Assembly (NCBI GenBank): GCA_015490695.1
Contig: WFXK01000316.1
Span: forward strand, 1-14,146
DNA length: 14,146 bases
Origin: Bacteroidota bacterium
Lineage (GTDB): Bacteria; Bacteroidota; Bacteroidia; SpSt-205; S141-50
Reading direction: 5' to 3'
Both the position numbers and the translations under genes were made by a program. Within the stretch, counting starts at the first letter, position 1; every line of letters starts with the position of its first letter. The notes below the pieces were generated by a model. That model had not been told where the DNA came from and searched no databases. It saw only the letters and a program-made list of their open reading frames with translations. This document shows, piece by piece, positions 14,083 through 14,146 of this stretch.

Positions 14083-14146
14083 TTAGCGTTTTCAAAGAGA
14101 TGCTTCGGCTACGCTCGGCATAACACTACAACTGCCACGCTGTAAA
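14083..14146 (+). repeat. Dispersed repeat, copy C, cut by the window edge
   Basis: This copy runs from TTAGCGTTTTCAAAGAGATG through CTTCGGCTACGCTCGGCATA and ACACTACAACTGCC to the end of the window. It aligns with copy B from about 10419 and, from CTCGGCATAACAC, with copy A. The remainder of the copy lies outside the window. Confidence 0.65.

Overview
The window reads as a piece of a Bacteroidota chromosome. Three things support this: a secreted protein with a type A C-terminal type IX secretion (T9SS) sorting domain, start regions carrying the TAnnTTTG promoter box typical of this phylum, and dispersed CATTCCGAGCG...GAGGAATCT repeats of a kind common in Bacteroidota and Chlorobi genomes. I cannot name a genus.

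Layout. Positions 2-2890 (+) hold the larger part of an SMC chromosome-organising ATPase whose N-terminal head lies off the left edge. Its 3' end overlaps, tail to tail, a two-gene minus-strand operon. That operon contains a predicted membrane protein with a degenerate PP2C-like domain, one transmembrane helix and a LysM domain (3837-4943), followed directly (TAAATG junction) by an OppC/DppC-type ABC permease (2865-3836). Divergent from it, with only 29 bp between start codons, is a plus-strand run: a CtpA-type S41 periplasmic protease (4973-6601), an RND/MMPL-family membrane exporter (6639-8969), FolD of one-carbon metabolism (8966-9847) and a small cysteine-free relative of the IscA/HesB family (9832-10152). 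The last three genes overlap one another and are probably co-transcribed.

From about 10153 to the right edge the character changes to a gene graveyard. It holds copies of a dispersed non-coding repeat (10155-10330, 10408-10580, 14083-14146), a short REP-like unit, an unidentified coding remnant, a DapB-like C-terminal fragment, a decayed copy of a T9SS cargo gene (11095-12003) and its intact tandem neighbour (12007-13038), and an IS5-type insertion sequence whose transposase is broken by several frameshifts (13169-13901).

The genes do not form one obvious pathway. SMC and FolD are housekeeping. The LysM protein, permease, S41 protease and RND exporter all act at the cell envelope, and the two divergent operons could share one compact control region. 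I found no CRISPR array, tRNA, rRNA or clear new defence system. The most unusual points are the probable catalytically dead phosphatase fused to LysM, the cysteine-free IscA-like protein, the back-to-back promoter boxes, and abrupt switches in codon style inside single genes.
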